This document shows positions 9,990-23,700 of a stretch of DNA of 64,000 nt, piece by piece; within the stretch, counting starts at the first letter, position 1, and every line of letters starts with the position of its first letter. Both the position numbers and the translations under genes were made by a program. The notes beneath the pieces were generated by a model. It had not been told where the DNA came from. It was given only the letters and a program-made list of their open reading frames with translations, and ran no database searches. This stretch comes from Isoetes taiwanensis (lineage: Eukaryota; Streptophyta; Lycopodiopsida; Isoetales; Isoetaceae): NCBI GenBank assembly GCA_021234155.1, contig JAJEKV010000047.1, forward strand, positions 3,584,494-3,648,493. Direction: 5' to 3'.

Positions 9990-10860
9990 GGGTGGTTTAG
10001 TTAATAAATTTCATTTTGAATTGCCCTTCATAATACTTGGGTCTCGAACTTGGGTCCGTTTGGCTTTTTGCTTAGAACATCTACTATGCTTGCATTTCTC
10101 GAGATTCCTCCACCTTCATATTTCTTGATCTTTATTTGTGCACTTACTACATAAAGTAGTTGGTTATAAACATTTCGCTTAGTACCGATCTACATGCACT
10201 ACACACACCATATTATGTTATAATAACTTCCTAGAACTTAAACACAAGGTTTCATGAACACCACATGCAGGTTCAAATCTTGCATGTTGTAGCACGTATA
10301 GATAAGTTGGTGAAGAGAAACGTTCGCGGCGGCCGCTAGGCCGCCGCGATAAGTTTCTTGTAGACATAAATTAATTTGCCTCTATACTATAGTATCCCCT
10401 TAGGCATACAACATCAAAAGATCAATCTTTAACTTTAGAACTAAGCTTGGCCCAAAAGCTAATGATTGCACATAAAATTGACAGTTGTTCGTTGTCTTTC
10501 TTTGATATAATCATAAAAACAACGAAATCTAGGCTCCAAAATCGCAAAAGCAATGAAATCTAGGCTCCAAGTTTTTCCTTAATATAATCACAAACGGAAT
10601 GATTTAGGCTCTAAGTTCAGACATAATGAAATCTAGGCTCCAAACCTTTAGGTTTGTAAGACACATTGGAAACTTTAGCTGGATTATTGCTCTAAGTTCC
10701 TTGGGGTCAAAAGTTTTTTGCATTTGCTCTCTTTTCTCTTTTTATTTTTTTTTCGGGGGGTTTTTTTTTTTTTTTTTTTTTTTTTTGGGAGGGGGTAAAA
10801 GCATTCTCATACCAATGTAGGGGAATGGAGATTAGAAGGTTGGGACTCAAATCTCAGTTT
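9990..10860. other. Non-coding region with a tRNA T-arm-like hairpin and poly-T/G tract
   Basis: CATGCAGGTTCAAATCTTGCATG near 10264-10286 looks like a tRNA T-arm or pol III B box, but no full tRNA cloverleaf was found. A homopolymer-rich stretch (T with G runs) lies at 10742-10796. No coding evidence. Confidence 0.4.
10312..10362. repeat. GC-rich hairpin motif, copy 1
   Basis: CGCGGCGGCC (10325-10334), GCTA loop and GGCCGCCGCG (10339-10348) form a 10-bp perfect stem. Flanks AAGAGAAACGTT and ATAAGTTTCTTGTAGA are shared with copies at 25.5, 54.9 and 62.5 kb. The surroundings are AT-rich. Confidence 0.75.
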
Positions 10861-10873
10861 GCAGGTGGGGTCC

Positions 10874-11078
10874 CGTTAGCTAGGAGTGGATCATTTGTAA
10901 ACCAAAGGACCATCTCCATTCCCTTTATTGCGATCCCAGCAAGCAACATCAAGTAAACTAGATTAATTACAAACTACCGTTAGCTAGGAGTGGATCATCT
11001 GTAAACCAAAGGACCATCTCCATTCCCGTTATTGCGATCCCAGCAAGCAACATCAAGTAAACTGTATTAATTACAATA
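10874..11078. repeat. 104-bp tandem duplication
   Basis: CGTTAGCTAGGAGTGGATCA starts at 10874 and 10978. The copies also share AAACCAAAGGACCATCTCC and GATCCCAGCAAGCAACATC and differ at only a few bases. Confidence 0.85.
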
Positions 11079-11170
11079 GTTTGAACCTCAAATGCCAATT
11101 GCCACAATTTGAACCTCAAATACCGTCAAATACTTAAAACTGTATTTTAACCCTCAACAATTACACAAAG

Positions 11171-11443
11171 ATGCCTGTATTGAAGATGCCTGTCAGACCA
11201 TCAATCTCACAAACTCCACTTTCAGTTTCCCCTCCTTCCATTTCTCTTCAAGCAAGCATTGGCAACACTTTTGTATCTGATAATGTCTTCCATGCTAAGC
11301 CTTATGGCTCAAGGCAGCGCCTGCCGGCTTTTTCAATGAATCCATGGTCTCATGGTGTTCCTTCAGCCACACCCCAGGGATATGCTTTTCCACAGTACCA
11401 GCAGTATAGTCAAGGTCTGGGACTAAACCAGTCGAGCTAAAGA
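11171..11443 (+). CDS. Unrecognised 89-codon ORF, possible last exon
   Basis: The frame reads a Ser/Pro-rich then Tyr/Gln/Gly-rich tail (FSMNPWSHGVPSATPQGYAF, then QQYSQGLGLNQSS). The codon use and composition look like the disordered C-terminus of a plant protein. No domain is recognisable and no upstream exon was found. It may be a gene-fragment remnant like the SWAP70-like exons upstream, or chance. Confidence 0.3.
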
Positions 11444-11700
11444 AATTATGTAGCTTCTTGGGCATTTCCAACTAGTCAATCTTTCTCAATTTCCAAGAAT
11501 TCAGATAACTGCATCTTACTTTGTACAGAAGTTGAAATTGATCCTAGATTTAATATTGTAATTGTAAATGTAAAGCCATGAAAAGTTCCATTTTTGTTTG
11601 TAAACAAGTGGAACTAGGTTGTTGCCACTTGTTCTTTATATCAAATTTTTTTTTTTTTGAAATTTTTTGTTTTGATGTATTAACTAATGCTAACCATTGA

Positions 11701-11904
11701 CAAGAAAAAAGAAAAAGAAAAAGAAAAAGAAAAAGAAAAAGAAAAAGAAAAAGAAAAAGAAAAAGAAAAAGAAAAAGAAAAAGAAAAAGAAAAAGAAAAA
11801 GAAAAAGAAAAAGAAAAAGAAAAGAAAAAGAAAAAGAAAAAGAAAAAGAAAAAGAAAAAGAAAAAGAAAAAGAAAAAGAAAAAGAAAAAGAAAAAGAAAA
11901 AGAC
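11701..11904. repeat. (AAAAAG)n microsatellite, about 200 bp
   Basis: An almost pure run of AAAAAG hexamers has one AAAAG unit at about 11820. Lys/Arg- or Phe/Leu-repeat ORFs here are artefacts of the repeat. Confidence 0.95.
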
Positions 11905-12224
11905 AAATAAATCTTATTATCCATTGTTCTTGAACAATCTTAACTAAGCTTCAATTCATGCCATTATTTATTAGGAACCATTTCTAATTTTAATAAATTG
12001 GTGCTATTTTTAATAAACCACTATGGTATAGAAGGCTTGTATTGACATCATCTCAAAAACTATAACCAGAATTAGCAACTAACATTAATAACCATATTGT
12101 AAGCCATTATTAGTTTTGACAAACCACTGCAACATGCGGTTTTTTTCTATCAAATGAATTGTTGCATAAAAAACCATATCTATCATGGTTTTCAAGTAAC
12201 CTGATATTGTTTTTATATGGTAGT
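11905..12224. other. Non-coding AT-rich stretch
   Basis: I see several TTAATAAAC/AACCAT repeats but nothing coding. Confidence 0.4.
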
Positions 12225-13604
12225 TCATTTTTGGGGGCCTTGTGATAGGTCTGGTGGAAGATACTCTATTTCAAACCAACACGGGATTTTGATAGCAGAA
12301 AGCTTATTAGGGAGAAAGCCTGGTGTGTAAAACTGGTACAAAATGAAGCCTCCTGCAAATGGGTCTGCTGCACGGGCAACTAATCTATCCACAACTGCTT
12401 CACTGTCAAACATGATGAGAAAAAAGTTGTTACCCAGTGCCTTTAGCGATTGGTGTTGGGGCAAACCTAACCTCTTCAGGTGAGCTGATAGCCATGAGTT
12501 TAACCTGCGCAAGTCCAGGAAGCCCCCAGTAAAGAAGCCCACTACTGAGCGCGAGATCAGACTTTCCAGATACCTTTTGTGCATCTCGTGATCAATTTCA
12601 GCCACTGGGAAATTACCTTCTGTCTCCACATTACTGCCATTGACCAATCCAGGCTCAGTATTTGTAGTTATTACCCCAGGGTTCTGAACGAGACCTTTCT
12701 GTAATGCTTGGAGAGCCTCCGTGACTCTTGTGCTTCTGTTAGTAGCATGGGTTTGCTTTTGAATCCACTCCGAGAATCTCGGCTTGTTCACTATTCTCAC
12801 TTAATCCTGTCCTTTCCAAGCTGAACCCTTTGGATGATTCACCATGTTTTGTGTAAAATTCCCTTGGCTAGCATCACTCCCATCATTATGATGCTCTGAT
12901 CCAATATTCTTACCCCTGTTTGCGAAAATCTCTGCGTTATGTTTTTCTTCCTGTAAGGCTTATGCCAATATTGCAGATCTGCACTCTGCTAGTTTAATAT
13001 TTGCTTCCATTGCTTTCTCGCGTGCTTCGGTTACTACATCTTCCATGGTTGAGTCTGATGTATTTGGCTGAATGGATCCTTTCTGCCCATTCTCACTCAC
13101 TCTTGTTGCTACATCTCTCATTTCTACTTGAGTGGATTGTTTCTGCCCAATCACACTAATTCCTGCCTCTGCTCCTAACATTGAGTTTTTCAGTTTATAG
13201 ATGGCTCCAAGAGCACTCACGCATGCAATGGGAGCCTGATCTTCCCTTCCTTTTATCTGCCTTGCTCCATTTTCGTTTGCCCCTTTTGGGGAGTGGTCTA
13301 TGCTATGTAAGACAGAGACTCTTGTAGCTAGGCTAGAACTCTTATCTGACAAAATATTGGATTGATTTACCTCTTGCAGGGCAGAAGCCCCAATTTTTGG
13401 ATGTGATTCGCTGGAAGCCCCATCAGCTGGGGATGGTTTACAGAGAGGCCCAATGGGCTGGCGGCTGGCTGTTGTCCTGCCCTGGACTGTGGTAAAAGGG
13501 AGAATCGGAGGGCCTCTTGCCCCGTTGGAATCACCTGGGTCTAACCCAGGCCTGAAACTAATCGCCGCCGTGAGCGCGGCCGCTTCAGCTGCGTCCGCCG
13601 TCAT
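12225..13604 (-). pseudogene. LINE ORF1/DUF4283-like protein, two in-frame stops
   Basis: One reading frame of about 460 codons runs from the ATG at 13602-13604 to 12225, broken only by stop codons at about 12960 and 12801. The C-terminal half (below 12560) reads RRLNSWLSAHLKRLGLPQ, then LGNNFFLIMFDSEAVVDRLV, a YQFYTPGFLP block and CWFEIEYLPPDL. This follows the DUF4283 pattern found in nucleic-acid-binding ORF1 of plant LINEs. The N-terminal half is low complexity (Ala/Ser/Gly). No RT follows downstream on -, so only the first ORF remains. Confidence 0.6.
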
Positions 13605-14734
13605 CTACAATGATATGACCAATCTTATTATTTTATTCCAAGCATTGCATTTGTATGACAAGTACCAACCAGCCAACCAACCAAATACCATGGAATCATG
13701 GAATTCTTCAATCCGTCTGCATATGCTGTGGACTTCATTATATATTTCATGAACTTATAATAGAAATATGCCTTGTTCTATGTATCTATCTATGTTTTTG
13801 AGGAAAAACACTGGCTTCTGTGGTCTTAAATTTTTTTATTGCATTTGAAAGGCTTGAATTTAGGAAATTTTTGTCACGCAAAATGTGTAAAATTATTTTG
13901 CCCGTCCCTGAAAAATTAAGGGAGGACGTTAAATTCAGCACGGACACACACAAAAATGAACATACAAAAAAAAAAAAGTACAATAATGAACGCACACTCT
14001 TTGTGCGTGCGTTCAAATTGCGTTCAAATGTCGAATCAAATTGCGTTCAAATGTCGAATCTGGCAAAACACTCCATAACATCAATTGGCAACAATATAAA
14101 TTTCTACCTCTATAGCGGCAGCGGCACTAAGTAATGTGGGATAGACATGAAGAAAAAATCAGCGTTGATTTTTGGGCGCTTTTAGAAGGGCGGTGCAGCT
14201 AGCAACTGTTATATTCACATGCAATTGGAAATAGAAAGCAGCTAATACAGTTTTTTGAGTCGATCCATACAACCAGAAACGCAGTTAAGAAAGACCTGAG
14301 CAGCTGGGCAAGGCCGCTGGCCCGCGTGCAGCAACTATTTTTGAAGCGCTGTCATCTGTACCGGCAAAAAAATCACCGCAGCTGCCAGTTTTAGCTATGT
14401 GAATGGTCCATAATCTCAATAAGCGGCAGCGGCACTATAAGTGTTTTAAACCGAAATTGTTACGTGGTGGAAATCCGGCAGCAAATTTGGCAGCAGCTGA
14501 TTATACCTTTTGAAAAGGTCGGGTGGAAATTCGGTTTAGAAAAAGGTCGGGCATGCCTCTAAAAAGGGTGGGGGTGGAAATTGGGTTTAGAAAAAGTTCG
14601 GGCATGCCTCAACTCTAGAGTTATGGCAGATTCTATGCCATAATATAGCTCTCCACCTCCATGCCATAAACTTTCAATTATTATCTCTCCACCTCCATGC
14701 CATAAACTTCCAATCTCATATATCCCACCTCAAG
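13605..14734. other. CAT gene upstream region with short direct repeats
   Basis: GCGGCAGCGGCACTA occurs near 14113 and 14422. ATTGCGTTCAAATGTCGAAT occurs twice near 14018-14060. TTTAGAAAAAGGTCGGGCATG occurs twice at 14535-14612. CTCCACCTCCATGCCATAAA occurs twice at 14650-14710, just before the CAT start codon. No coding sequence was seen. The promoter should lie here, but no clear TATA box stands out. Confidence 0.45.
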
Positions 14735-17700
14735 ATGTGGCGCAGAATACTTCGGCGCAAGCATCCCCACCAGATTTTCACAAGAAGCAATGGGGCTAAC
14801 CTCTCAAAGGCTCTTGGAGTTTTTCATCTCATTGCAATTGGTAACTACCTTTGATCTCTAATTTTTTTATCACGTGCATAGTGTTTTTCATAGTTAGTTA
14901 TCAAAATAATAACCTAAAAAATCACATGCTAACACTCATGCTCAATAGCTTCTCAATAGCTTCGATGATAACTTGGATAACTTTCATGCTCAATAGCTTC
15001 TCAATAGCTTCGATGATAAGGATAACTTGGTCCCACTCTAAACCGGAATGATTTTTTTTTCATAAAATGGTCCCACTCTAGGCCTACTTTTTGTTTCGTA
15101 AACTAATATTTTGTAAGTATGACTTACTTATCTATTTTAGATCTCTTAATCATGGGGCTAACGGTGCATAGAAGTAGAGGGATTCAAAAGCTTCGAATTT
15201 GATTGCCTCATATAGTTTCAATGTTTAAGTAGGTTTAAGTGTTGCATTAGGGCCCTCAATTCCGCTTAGAATGTTGATGCTGCCCTATTCGGAGCTATTC
15301 GGAGGAATTTTTTTAAAGGCTTGTAGACATTGGGATGCAACAATTTCATAAGCCTCTAGAATAAACACGTTTAAGGGGAGGTAAAACATTGATGCAATCT
15401 TTAAATAGGTTGATGGGGATGTTTTCTTTAAGTTAATTGGGTTTAAGGGTTTAATTGGGTTTAAGAATTTAAGGGGTTTAAGGGAATGTTTTGGTTAATG
15501 AGCTTGTAATTGTACAATGAGCTTGTAATTGTATATGCGTAGGTGTCGGCACAACAATTGGACCTGGTATTTTTGTTGTGGCTGGGACAGTTGCACGGGA
15601 GAAAACAGGGCCTGCTCTGCCTATCTCATTTGTCATTGCAGGGTTAGCTGCAGCGTTATCGGGACTTTGTTACGCTGAGCTTGCTAGTCGTTTTCCTTGT
15701 GCAGGCAGCGCATATCATTACGCACATATATGTGTTGGAGAAGGGTAATTCTCTAGCTTGTAGATTTTAATGCCATTGATTTTCGAGTAAGGATACTTTT
15801 TTTTTTATATTGCAGACTTGCATGGATTGTTGGTTGGGCACTTCTACTTGAATATAGCGTCACGGGGGCAACTGCAGCAAGAGGCATTTCTCCAAATTTG
15901 GTATATTTTAGCACATTCAAACTAAACTATACTTCAAGTTTTTTATAGGACATTACTCAAGTTTATGTGGTTGTAAAACCATTAAGATCTTTTTTTCATT
16001 TACAAATTAGTGTATTATTGGCGTAGAAAGATAAGGTGAAGAAAGCATTATATCCATTATCGAGTGGGACATGGCCACCCAATGGAACAAATGACAAGGG
16101 CACTGCATTAACTAAGAAATTTGATGTTGCCATTTCCAATGTGCCCAAGTTGGTTATCTTTAAGATGCAGTTCCTTCATTACTCTTGCCTATTACCTTCT
16201 CTTACGGCTGCCTATATCATCTATGTGTGTGGCTGTCTGTTTTTGTTTATAGAGACTTGAACTCCTATACGAGAATACAAAGTCTTGTGACATCCAAGCA
16301 CTTAATTGTTAGCTTTTTAATTGTGCCCAGCTGAGTGCTCCACATTAGTTTCTTTATCTTACTGACAACCCTCTTAATGCTAACAACAAAAATGGTGGAA
16401 TATTATCCACTGACTGGAAAACCAGGATATCTTACCTTGATCATTGAAGAAACATATGCCCCTTGCAATTTTGCAGATTGGATCTAAAGTTTCAGGAATA
16501 TTTATTATTATTAGGCACTTTTGGTTGGCGGAGCAGAGAAGCTGCCACAATGGCTGGTTCGTAGACATATTTTGGGGACAGGAATTATAATTGACCCATG
16601 CGCTGGCATTCTAGTTATCCTTGTGGCTGGGCTGCTTTGTTTGGGAATCAAAGAGGTGGGTTTTGCTCAAATATTCACTTTAATCTAGCAGAAGGTTTGT
16701 CTCTATAACTTCTTTTACACAGAGTGCAGGGGCACAATCCTTTGCCACAAGTGGGCTTGTCGCTATTCTCCTTTTAGTCATCATTCTGGGCGGTTGGATT
16801 GGTGCAAAAAATGGTTGGAAAGGATACAATCTTCACACAGGGTGAGGGGTTGCCTGCATTCATATGTTATGTAAATAGGCTTCGATGAAAATTTTATATC
16901 AACATTTTTATCACTCCCAAGGGCCCTAATGTATTACAATGCTAGACTCTGCCATAGCAATGAACACCCACACAAAATTGGCTGTCTATATAATGACATG
17001 GGGACATGCCCCTGAAATAACCATTAAGTTTCCTCGCTATGGTGACATGGAATGTAATGACACACTGGGGGCAGCTTATGGATGTTTTGAGGGTCAGAAA
17101 ACAATATCAAAACAAAGTGAAAGATTCTCAGGGATTTGGCAGGAACTGGCTGGGCCAAAGGATAGATAAAAGATTTAATATAAACGTTGTCAAGTTCTCT
17201 CTCTACTATTTTGCTGATATTCAGTGTGCCAAGAAAGTAGTCATTTGGATGGAAAAGGTTAGACAAGCTGGGTTAGGCATTTTTATATCTAATTGCACTG
17301 CATGGTTTGATGCGGTATGAAGTCGTATTGGAATTATCGGTGTATATCTTGGTTTATACCTGGATAAATTAGAAGTTTTTTGTAGAGTTTAGGTTCCTTG
17401 CTAGTCCAGGAATGCATACTTCTCTATGCAGATGCTGTCATAGGATGCTGTTTCACTGATCTTTTCATCTCCTCTAACATCAGAAGCATTGGGGGCCCTA
17501 GGTTGATAAATATGGAAAATAGAAGTTATGATAATTAAGACTAGCTGCGTAATTAAGAGGATTACCCTCTGGCTGTTAAAAAAACAGTTTTTCCTATTTC
17601 AAACGGAACTTCATTTATTTTATGCTATTGGGAGCTCATATATGACTTTACGTCTGTATCACACATTCCCTTGCGTTTCTTTTCCTTCAGACTAAGATGC

Positions 17701-20700
17701 TAAGATCCAACGTGATATCAGTCAGAACCAATCTGACTGGGAAGAGGACCAGACCAGATGTTGAGGACCTTTTTACAGTGAATTCTTGCAAAGTTTGCAT
17801 TGGAATTGCATGGGAGTCTTCCTTAAACTTGGAGGAAGAGATTTGAAAATTTTCAGGGCAGCTTTTAGAGTTGGTGCACAAGATAATTGACTCAAATTCA
17901 TGTCATCTGAAGCAGATCTTAACATTTCTTGAAATCTAATTCTACATTCCTGCATAGCGTTCTTGAGATAAGACTAAAGATTCTCATGAGCAGATTGACA
18001 GGGATGTCTTAAACTCTTAAGTATCTTCATCCAGCTGATCTGGACTTACCAAGAGGAAGGAATTGGAATGTTTTGTATGCTTCCACAAGATTTTGCAGAG
18101 GATTTTTGCTGTGTTTCCTTGTTATAGAAGTTTATGGGCATATGGTTTACCCAGGCTAATTAACGGAATTTTAAGAGTTGACAAGTTAAATCTGGGCGAG
18201 TCGACTTTTTACATGAGCTTTCATGACTTGTGTGGTTTTCACTCCATGCTTTAATAAGGAATAGGTTTTTTCTGTGATCACTCTTCAATTGAAAGCAAGG
18301 AATCAGAAAACCAAGATAGGCGTTGAAGACAATGTAACAGGTCGTGGGAACAGAAAAAAAAGAAGAGTTTCTACTGAGAACAGAGAGCGGTTGCTTTAGT
18401 GAGAAATAGTAGAATCTTGGAGTTGAATTTTAAAAGTAGTTATCCAATGGAACATAGATGCTCTTTATTGCAGGACAAATGAACAGCCAGCAGACATTTT
18501 ATAAAGGCTCTTCCGAAGGACAAGTCTGACATGATTTGGGAGTTGGTTTATGTCACTCAAAGGACCATCTCTAGATTTTTTATTAAATTTGAAAACTTCA
18601 GAGACAATTTGGGAGTTGGCTCTTTTGAGTGTCATATAATGACTTCTGACTGTACCATGTTTCCACCTTTTCTTGCATCAAACAGAGGGTTATTCACTAT
18701 TGTGCTTAAATTATTGCAAACTAGATTGTGTAGTGTTTTATGAATCCAGATTGCTTTACATGCAGCTGTTGTACATGCCTCATATTCAGTTTCAGTTGCT
18801 TCTTGGCTCCATCTAATAGCAGGTGCTCTGGTAATTGCCAGCATCATCTGCATTGAGTAGCCTTCAAGCTTTATCACAACTGTAAAAAAACTTGACTATT
18901 GGCTGAGGGTGTGCTAATACTTCAACAGGGTTGACTAGTATGTGTATGTTTCAATTGGCGCGTATGCAAGTCTACGACTTGTATGGTTTTTCACTCTGTC
19001 ATGGTGTGATAAAGGATACGTTTTCTCTCTAATCTCTCCCCTCTCGATTCTACAAATTTATACTGTATAATAGTTGGTGTTTCAAAGTTTTTATTATAAC
19101 ACTAATTGATGATTATTCAGTTTAGATTCTTCCCAAGCATAATGGAAAAAATGGATTGCATTGTAGGTACTTCGCTTATGGATTTCGAGGAGTCTTCAAA
19201 GGATCTGCAATGCTGTTTTTCTCTTACATTGGGTTTGATGCCATTGCTAGCACTGCAGAAGAGGTAACAGACATTAACTGCATTTCTAGATCGGTATTGG
19301 TGACTTTATACATCTTCTCATTTGCAGGTGAAGAAGCCACAACGTGATTTGCCCCTTGGCATTGCTGCATCTCTGCTTATATGCATCATTCTATATACTC
19401 TAGTCTCGGTTATGTTAGTAGGCATAGTCCCATTTGACCACCTAAATGTTGATACACCGCTGTCAAGTGCGTTTTCAGCATATGGCATGAAGTGGGCCAT
19501 GTAATATTCTCTTATTCTTTCTTCATGTTGGTTATTTGTTTTCCTTACATAAAGAATGCCTATAGGTACCTTGAAGCAATAGGAGCATTAGCAGCTATGC
19601 TGACAACTGTTTTAGGAGCTTTCATTCCCCAGGTTTTTGTTGACCTGTTTTTATTAAATTCCTGGTTTTCTTGCCCGTTTGAAGTTGACTGGTTTGATTG
19701 GCTTTTTATGCAGCCCAGAATATTAATGACTATGTCACAAGATGGTTTACTCCCATCTCTGTTTGGAAGAGTCAACAGGCGCACAACAGTGCCTGTATAT
19801 AGCACGCTGATTCCTGGATTTATTGGTGCGATTCTAGCACTGGTATTGGATATCGAGGATTTGTCAGAATTGGTAATGCCCTTCCGCGTTTCATTTAATA
19901 AGTTGTCAAAACTCGTAAGGTCATATTAAGGAGATCAACATATTAAGAAATCATTTCTTTGTAGTGATAGTGGAGAAAGCTATGAGACACGTTTTGTTGT
20001 CCATAAATAGTTGCCATATGAGCACATATCTAATTATCCAGCACCCATATTGTACGGCTTTATGACAGCTAGTTACGAATCACTCAAGAGAGCTTTAGAG
20101 CTGTCCTTATATGGTCCATAAAATTGACTGTTGTAGTGAGTTACCCTTGTTATGCAGACAAAAGAAGCTTACAAATATTCTTATCTTTACCGTCAGGCTG
20201 CGAAGGTCCTGCTGAGAAATACATGAAGGCAATAGAATGCAATTCGTGCCAGATACAGTTGCTGCAATACTCTGGATGTAAGCTTAACAGCCCAGATTCT
20301 AAAGGGCCTGCATAAAAAATCCCATTTTAATATAATTACCATCTGATCTAGGCAGCAATTTCAAAAGACACAAGGCAAGGAACAAAAGGGAAACGAGCGA
20401 GCAGTGAATATCTAACTTCATACTCAGGAGAGCAGATTACAATTTTATAGGATATAGGTGTCCATGACAGCAAGAATAACAAACTCCAAGAAGCTGCAAG
20501 AACTAGCCAGGAATCGTTCTCAGGCAAAGCCTTATCGCAAATCTGAACAGACTATTGATCTGGCAAGAGTTACTGCAAGGTATTGAGCTTCCCCAAATTT
20601 ACATTGCTTCGAGCTTGAAAATAAGAGATCTGTAGGTTTTGGATCTCCTGGCAATTTGCATGACCAGTCTTCTCTTACCCAAAGAAAAAACCTTTAAAAG

Positions 20701-23700
20701 CCTACTCAACCCTGCTACCATGTGGAGCTGATCCAAATGATAGAAAACACATGGGGTCAACAATTGACTACGAAGGAAAACATTTGAGAACTCATATGTA
20801 GTGAACAAATTTGAATATCTGGACATGCCCTCTCTCAACTGAAGACTCGAAGAATATAATTTTTATGGTTGTTGATAGAGTGTTATGAACTTTGAAGAGC
20901 TAGAAAGAACATGGGAACAAAGCCAGGGCAATCCTACCCTAATAGTACCCTAATAGACCATCAACTATCTTTCCTTTATAATATAGGACATATCAGCAGC
21001 AAGCCATGTCGTCAGGTGAAGGCAGACAAATATCTTGTGCATGTCAGCAAGTTACATGCATGGGTGTTAAAACTGTTAGATGAGAGTCCGTACATTATTT
21101 TCCAGTCATCACTTCAAGTACACTGACACTTGTTTAACAATGAAAATGATGAGTGGGCCATTTGAGATGACTTGAGAGGTCATATCTAACTCCTGCTGGG
21201 AATGATGTTACACCTCAGATGTTCCTGGTTAGCAACGGGTTTATTTAAGACAACTGATCATAACAATAACACAATTCATTTATTCTTGCTTATTTACATC
21301 TCATCGAGTTTTCTGTCACTGTAGGTGAGTGTTGGTTCACTATTGGCTTTTACAACTGTTGCTGTATGTGTTCTTCTGATACGATACCTACCACCTAATG
21401 GCGACCATTCCAATGAAGCCCAGGACCTACCACCTATCCAGCACACCGCCATCGAAACATCATTGGTTTCATCAGATTTTGGTACAAAATTGTCTGATAG
21501 GATTTGTATCCAATTTGAGTCTGGAATATGTGTGCGGTTTTTTTTTCTTTTCTTTCTGAGTTTCAAAAAGGACTTCAATGTACTTAAAAAAGTGAGACAA
21601 AAAGAATGCTTGAATTTGCCGTTTATTAAGCCACAAGGTTGCTTACACAGAAAAAAGTACGTGCTTTTGAAGAGATGAATATAGAATGACGAGATAGACA
21701 GAAAGAACAAGGAGCCTAGAACTGATGGAGAACAGGAGAAAACATAGCAGACATGAGATGACATGGACTTATGTAGGTCACATGTGATGCTGTGGACACA
21801 CATAGATGTATGACGTGTGCTAGCCTTGCTTTTAGATGTCCCATGCATGCGACGACATTCTTGCCAAAGAATGAACATACTCTGTTTCATTTTCTCTGAT
21901 CAAGTTAATTTCCCGTGTAAAGCTTTAACGATCGCTGATTTTCTTTCTAGTATATCAGCCCCTCTGTGATAATTCCTTTAAGATAGGCAAGAATTATTTT
22001 GGCCACTGTCCAGTGTAGTTTAGTAAGACCTGCCATGAACATGTAAATAGTTTCACTTAGCTGCATATGCTCTTGAGCTGACCCCAACTTATATGATGAG
22101 CATGAGAACAGTAATATTTCCATAATAGCTCCTTATGGACGACATGCACTGGCTGGAGGTTGCTGGATCAGATGAAAGACTCTTTTTTGAATAACTGGCT
22201 TGGGGCTTATGCACTATTGCAAGTATGGCAGCAAAGAAGTGGGGTGAATTGCTTGCTAAATTTCACGAGGAATACAAGGAAGGGCTAAAGTTGTAACTAA
22301 ACCTGTCAAAACTTAAGTAATTGGCAATTTTCTTAAGGTCCAAGTAAGCCTGTCAGAACTTAAGTAATTGGCAATCTTTTCAAGGTCCATTCTGCATTGC
22401 AGATAGCGCTTGCTAAACTGAAACCTGGCTTCACATTGGCATGCCAAACCTGGATGCTACAGTAAAGTGTGGTTTTTCTTTTGAACGCAAGGCTTTTCCT
22501 ATAGATTCTATAGAGACCTTTTCCACGTGGAAACAACTTTCAATTGGTCCCCTTTAAAACATGAGGATGTCAAGACAATGAGTTTTGTCTGTGGCAGAGA
22601 TTGAAAGCAAATTAGTTTCAGTCCAGGCACATCAATTTGCGACTAGCTAAATACATTTCTAGAGTGGAAGTATACATTAACTTTAGTTTCATTCTGTGTG
22701 TTGCGGCAGAAAAGATTCTTTATGCTGTCATGTGCCTGCAGACACAAGGCAAGATATGGTGCTCCTGATGAAGCGTTAGCAGTTGCTGATCTTCAATGAT
22801 TCGTTAGATGGACAGGCTGTCATCAACGAGTTTTCTGCCTTGTGAGCATCCATCTTCATCATCTTTCCTCATTAGTGACAATCTTGTGGTATCCATGAGA
22901 TTTTTTTCACATATTGCAAGACCATAAATGAAATCATCAAGGTGTATAAACCATCATGAACTTGTTTTTTCTCCTTTTTGAAGAGATGATCTTTTTTCCT
23001 CTTCTTTCAAAAGAGTCGTCCGCATCAGTTCCTTTACATGGTAGCAGAGCTGGTTGGCTATGCTTGAAGAAATGAATGCATAATTAGAGATGGATTTCAC
23101 TAAAAATGATCAGCTATCTCTACCCTTTGCATGCTAACTGCTCCATTGTTGCATTTTAAGTATCAAATACTTTGGCAGTTAGATTTGAAAATTGTATCCT
23201 GAAGTAGAACCAAGTGTTACTTTTCTGATGATACTGTTGATAGGGTTGAGAGCTGATTGTAGAGCAATTTCGCTCGTCTCATAATTTACCATGCCGAAAG
23301 TTTTAGTAGTTATAATGGATATGTGGCTCTAATAATATTAAAAATAAGGCAACTTTAATGCACCGTTGGTTGATATCGAGGTAAATGGACAACATTGTAT
23401 GTGACAGTACAACTTTTTATTGTGTGAATGGCAATGAGTATCCCAAAAGCCAGCCATGTTGATTCAGCTTGATGCCTTCGCTCAAGGCCCATATCTGTCA
23501 GATATGATCTGTCAAATATGGAGGCAGATTGTTTGAATCCAACCTGTTTGTTCATGTTAGAATCTTGGCATGCATCGTTTTCTGGATGATCTGTTTAATA
23601 TCTTACTTCTGTTCAAAGCACCTTTGTTCTTGATCTTTGGCTTGTGTTTCTGTCAATTTTATGGCAGGACAATATAATGTGAATTTAATTTTGATGATTG

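Noticed and set aside
10264-10286. tRNA gene suggested by GGTTCAAATCT in a T-arm-like stem
   Set aside because: No matching acceptor, D or anticodon arms were found at tRNA spacing.
11687-11947. Long Lys/Glu, Lys/Arg and Phe/Ser/Leu-repeat ORFs
   Set aside because: They are translations of the (AAAAAG)n microsatellite in different frames.
19492-19929. 145-codon ORF through CAT exons 8 and 9
   Set aside because: It reads through introns 7, 8 and part of 9; splice sites and family alignment define shorter exons.
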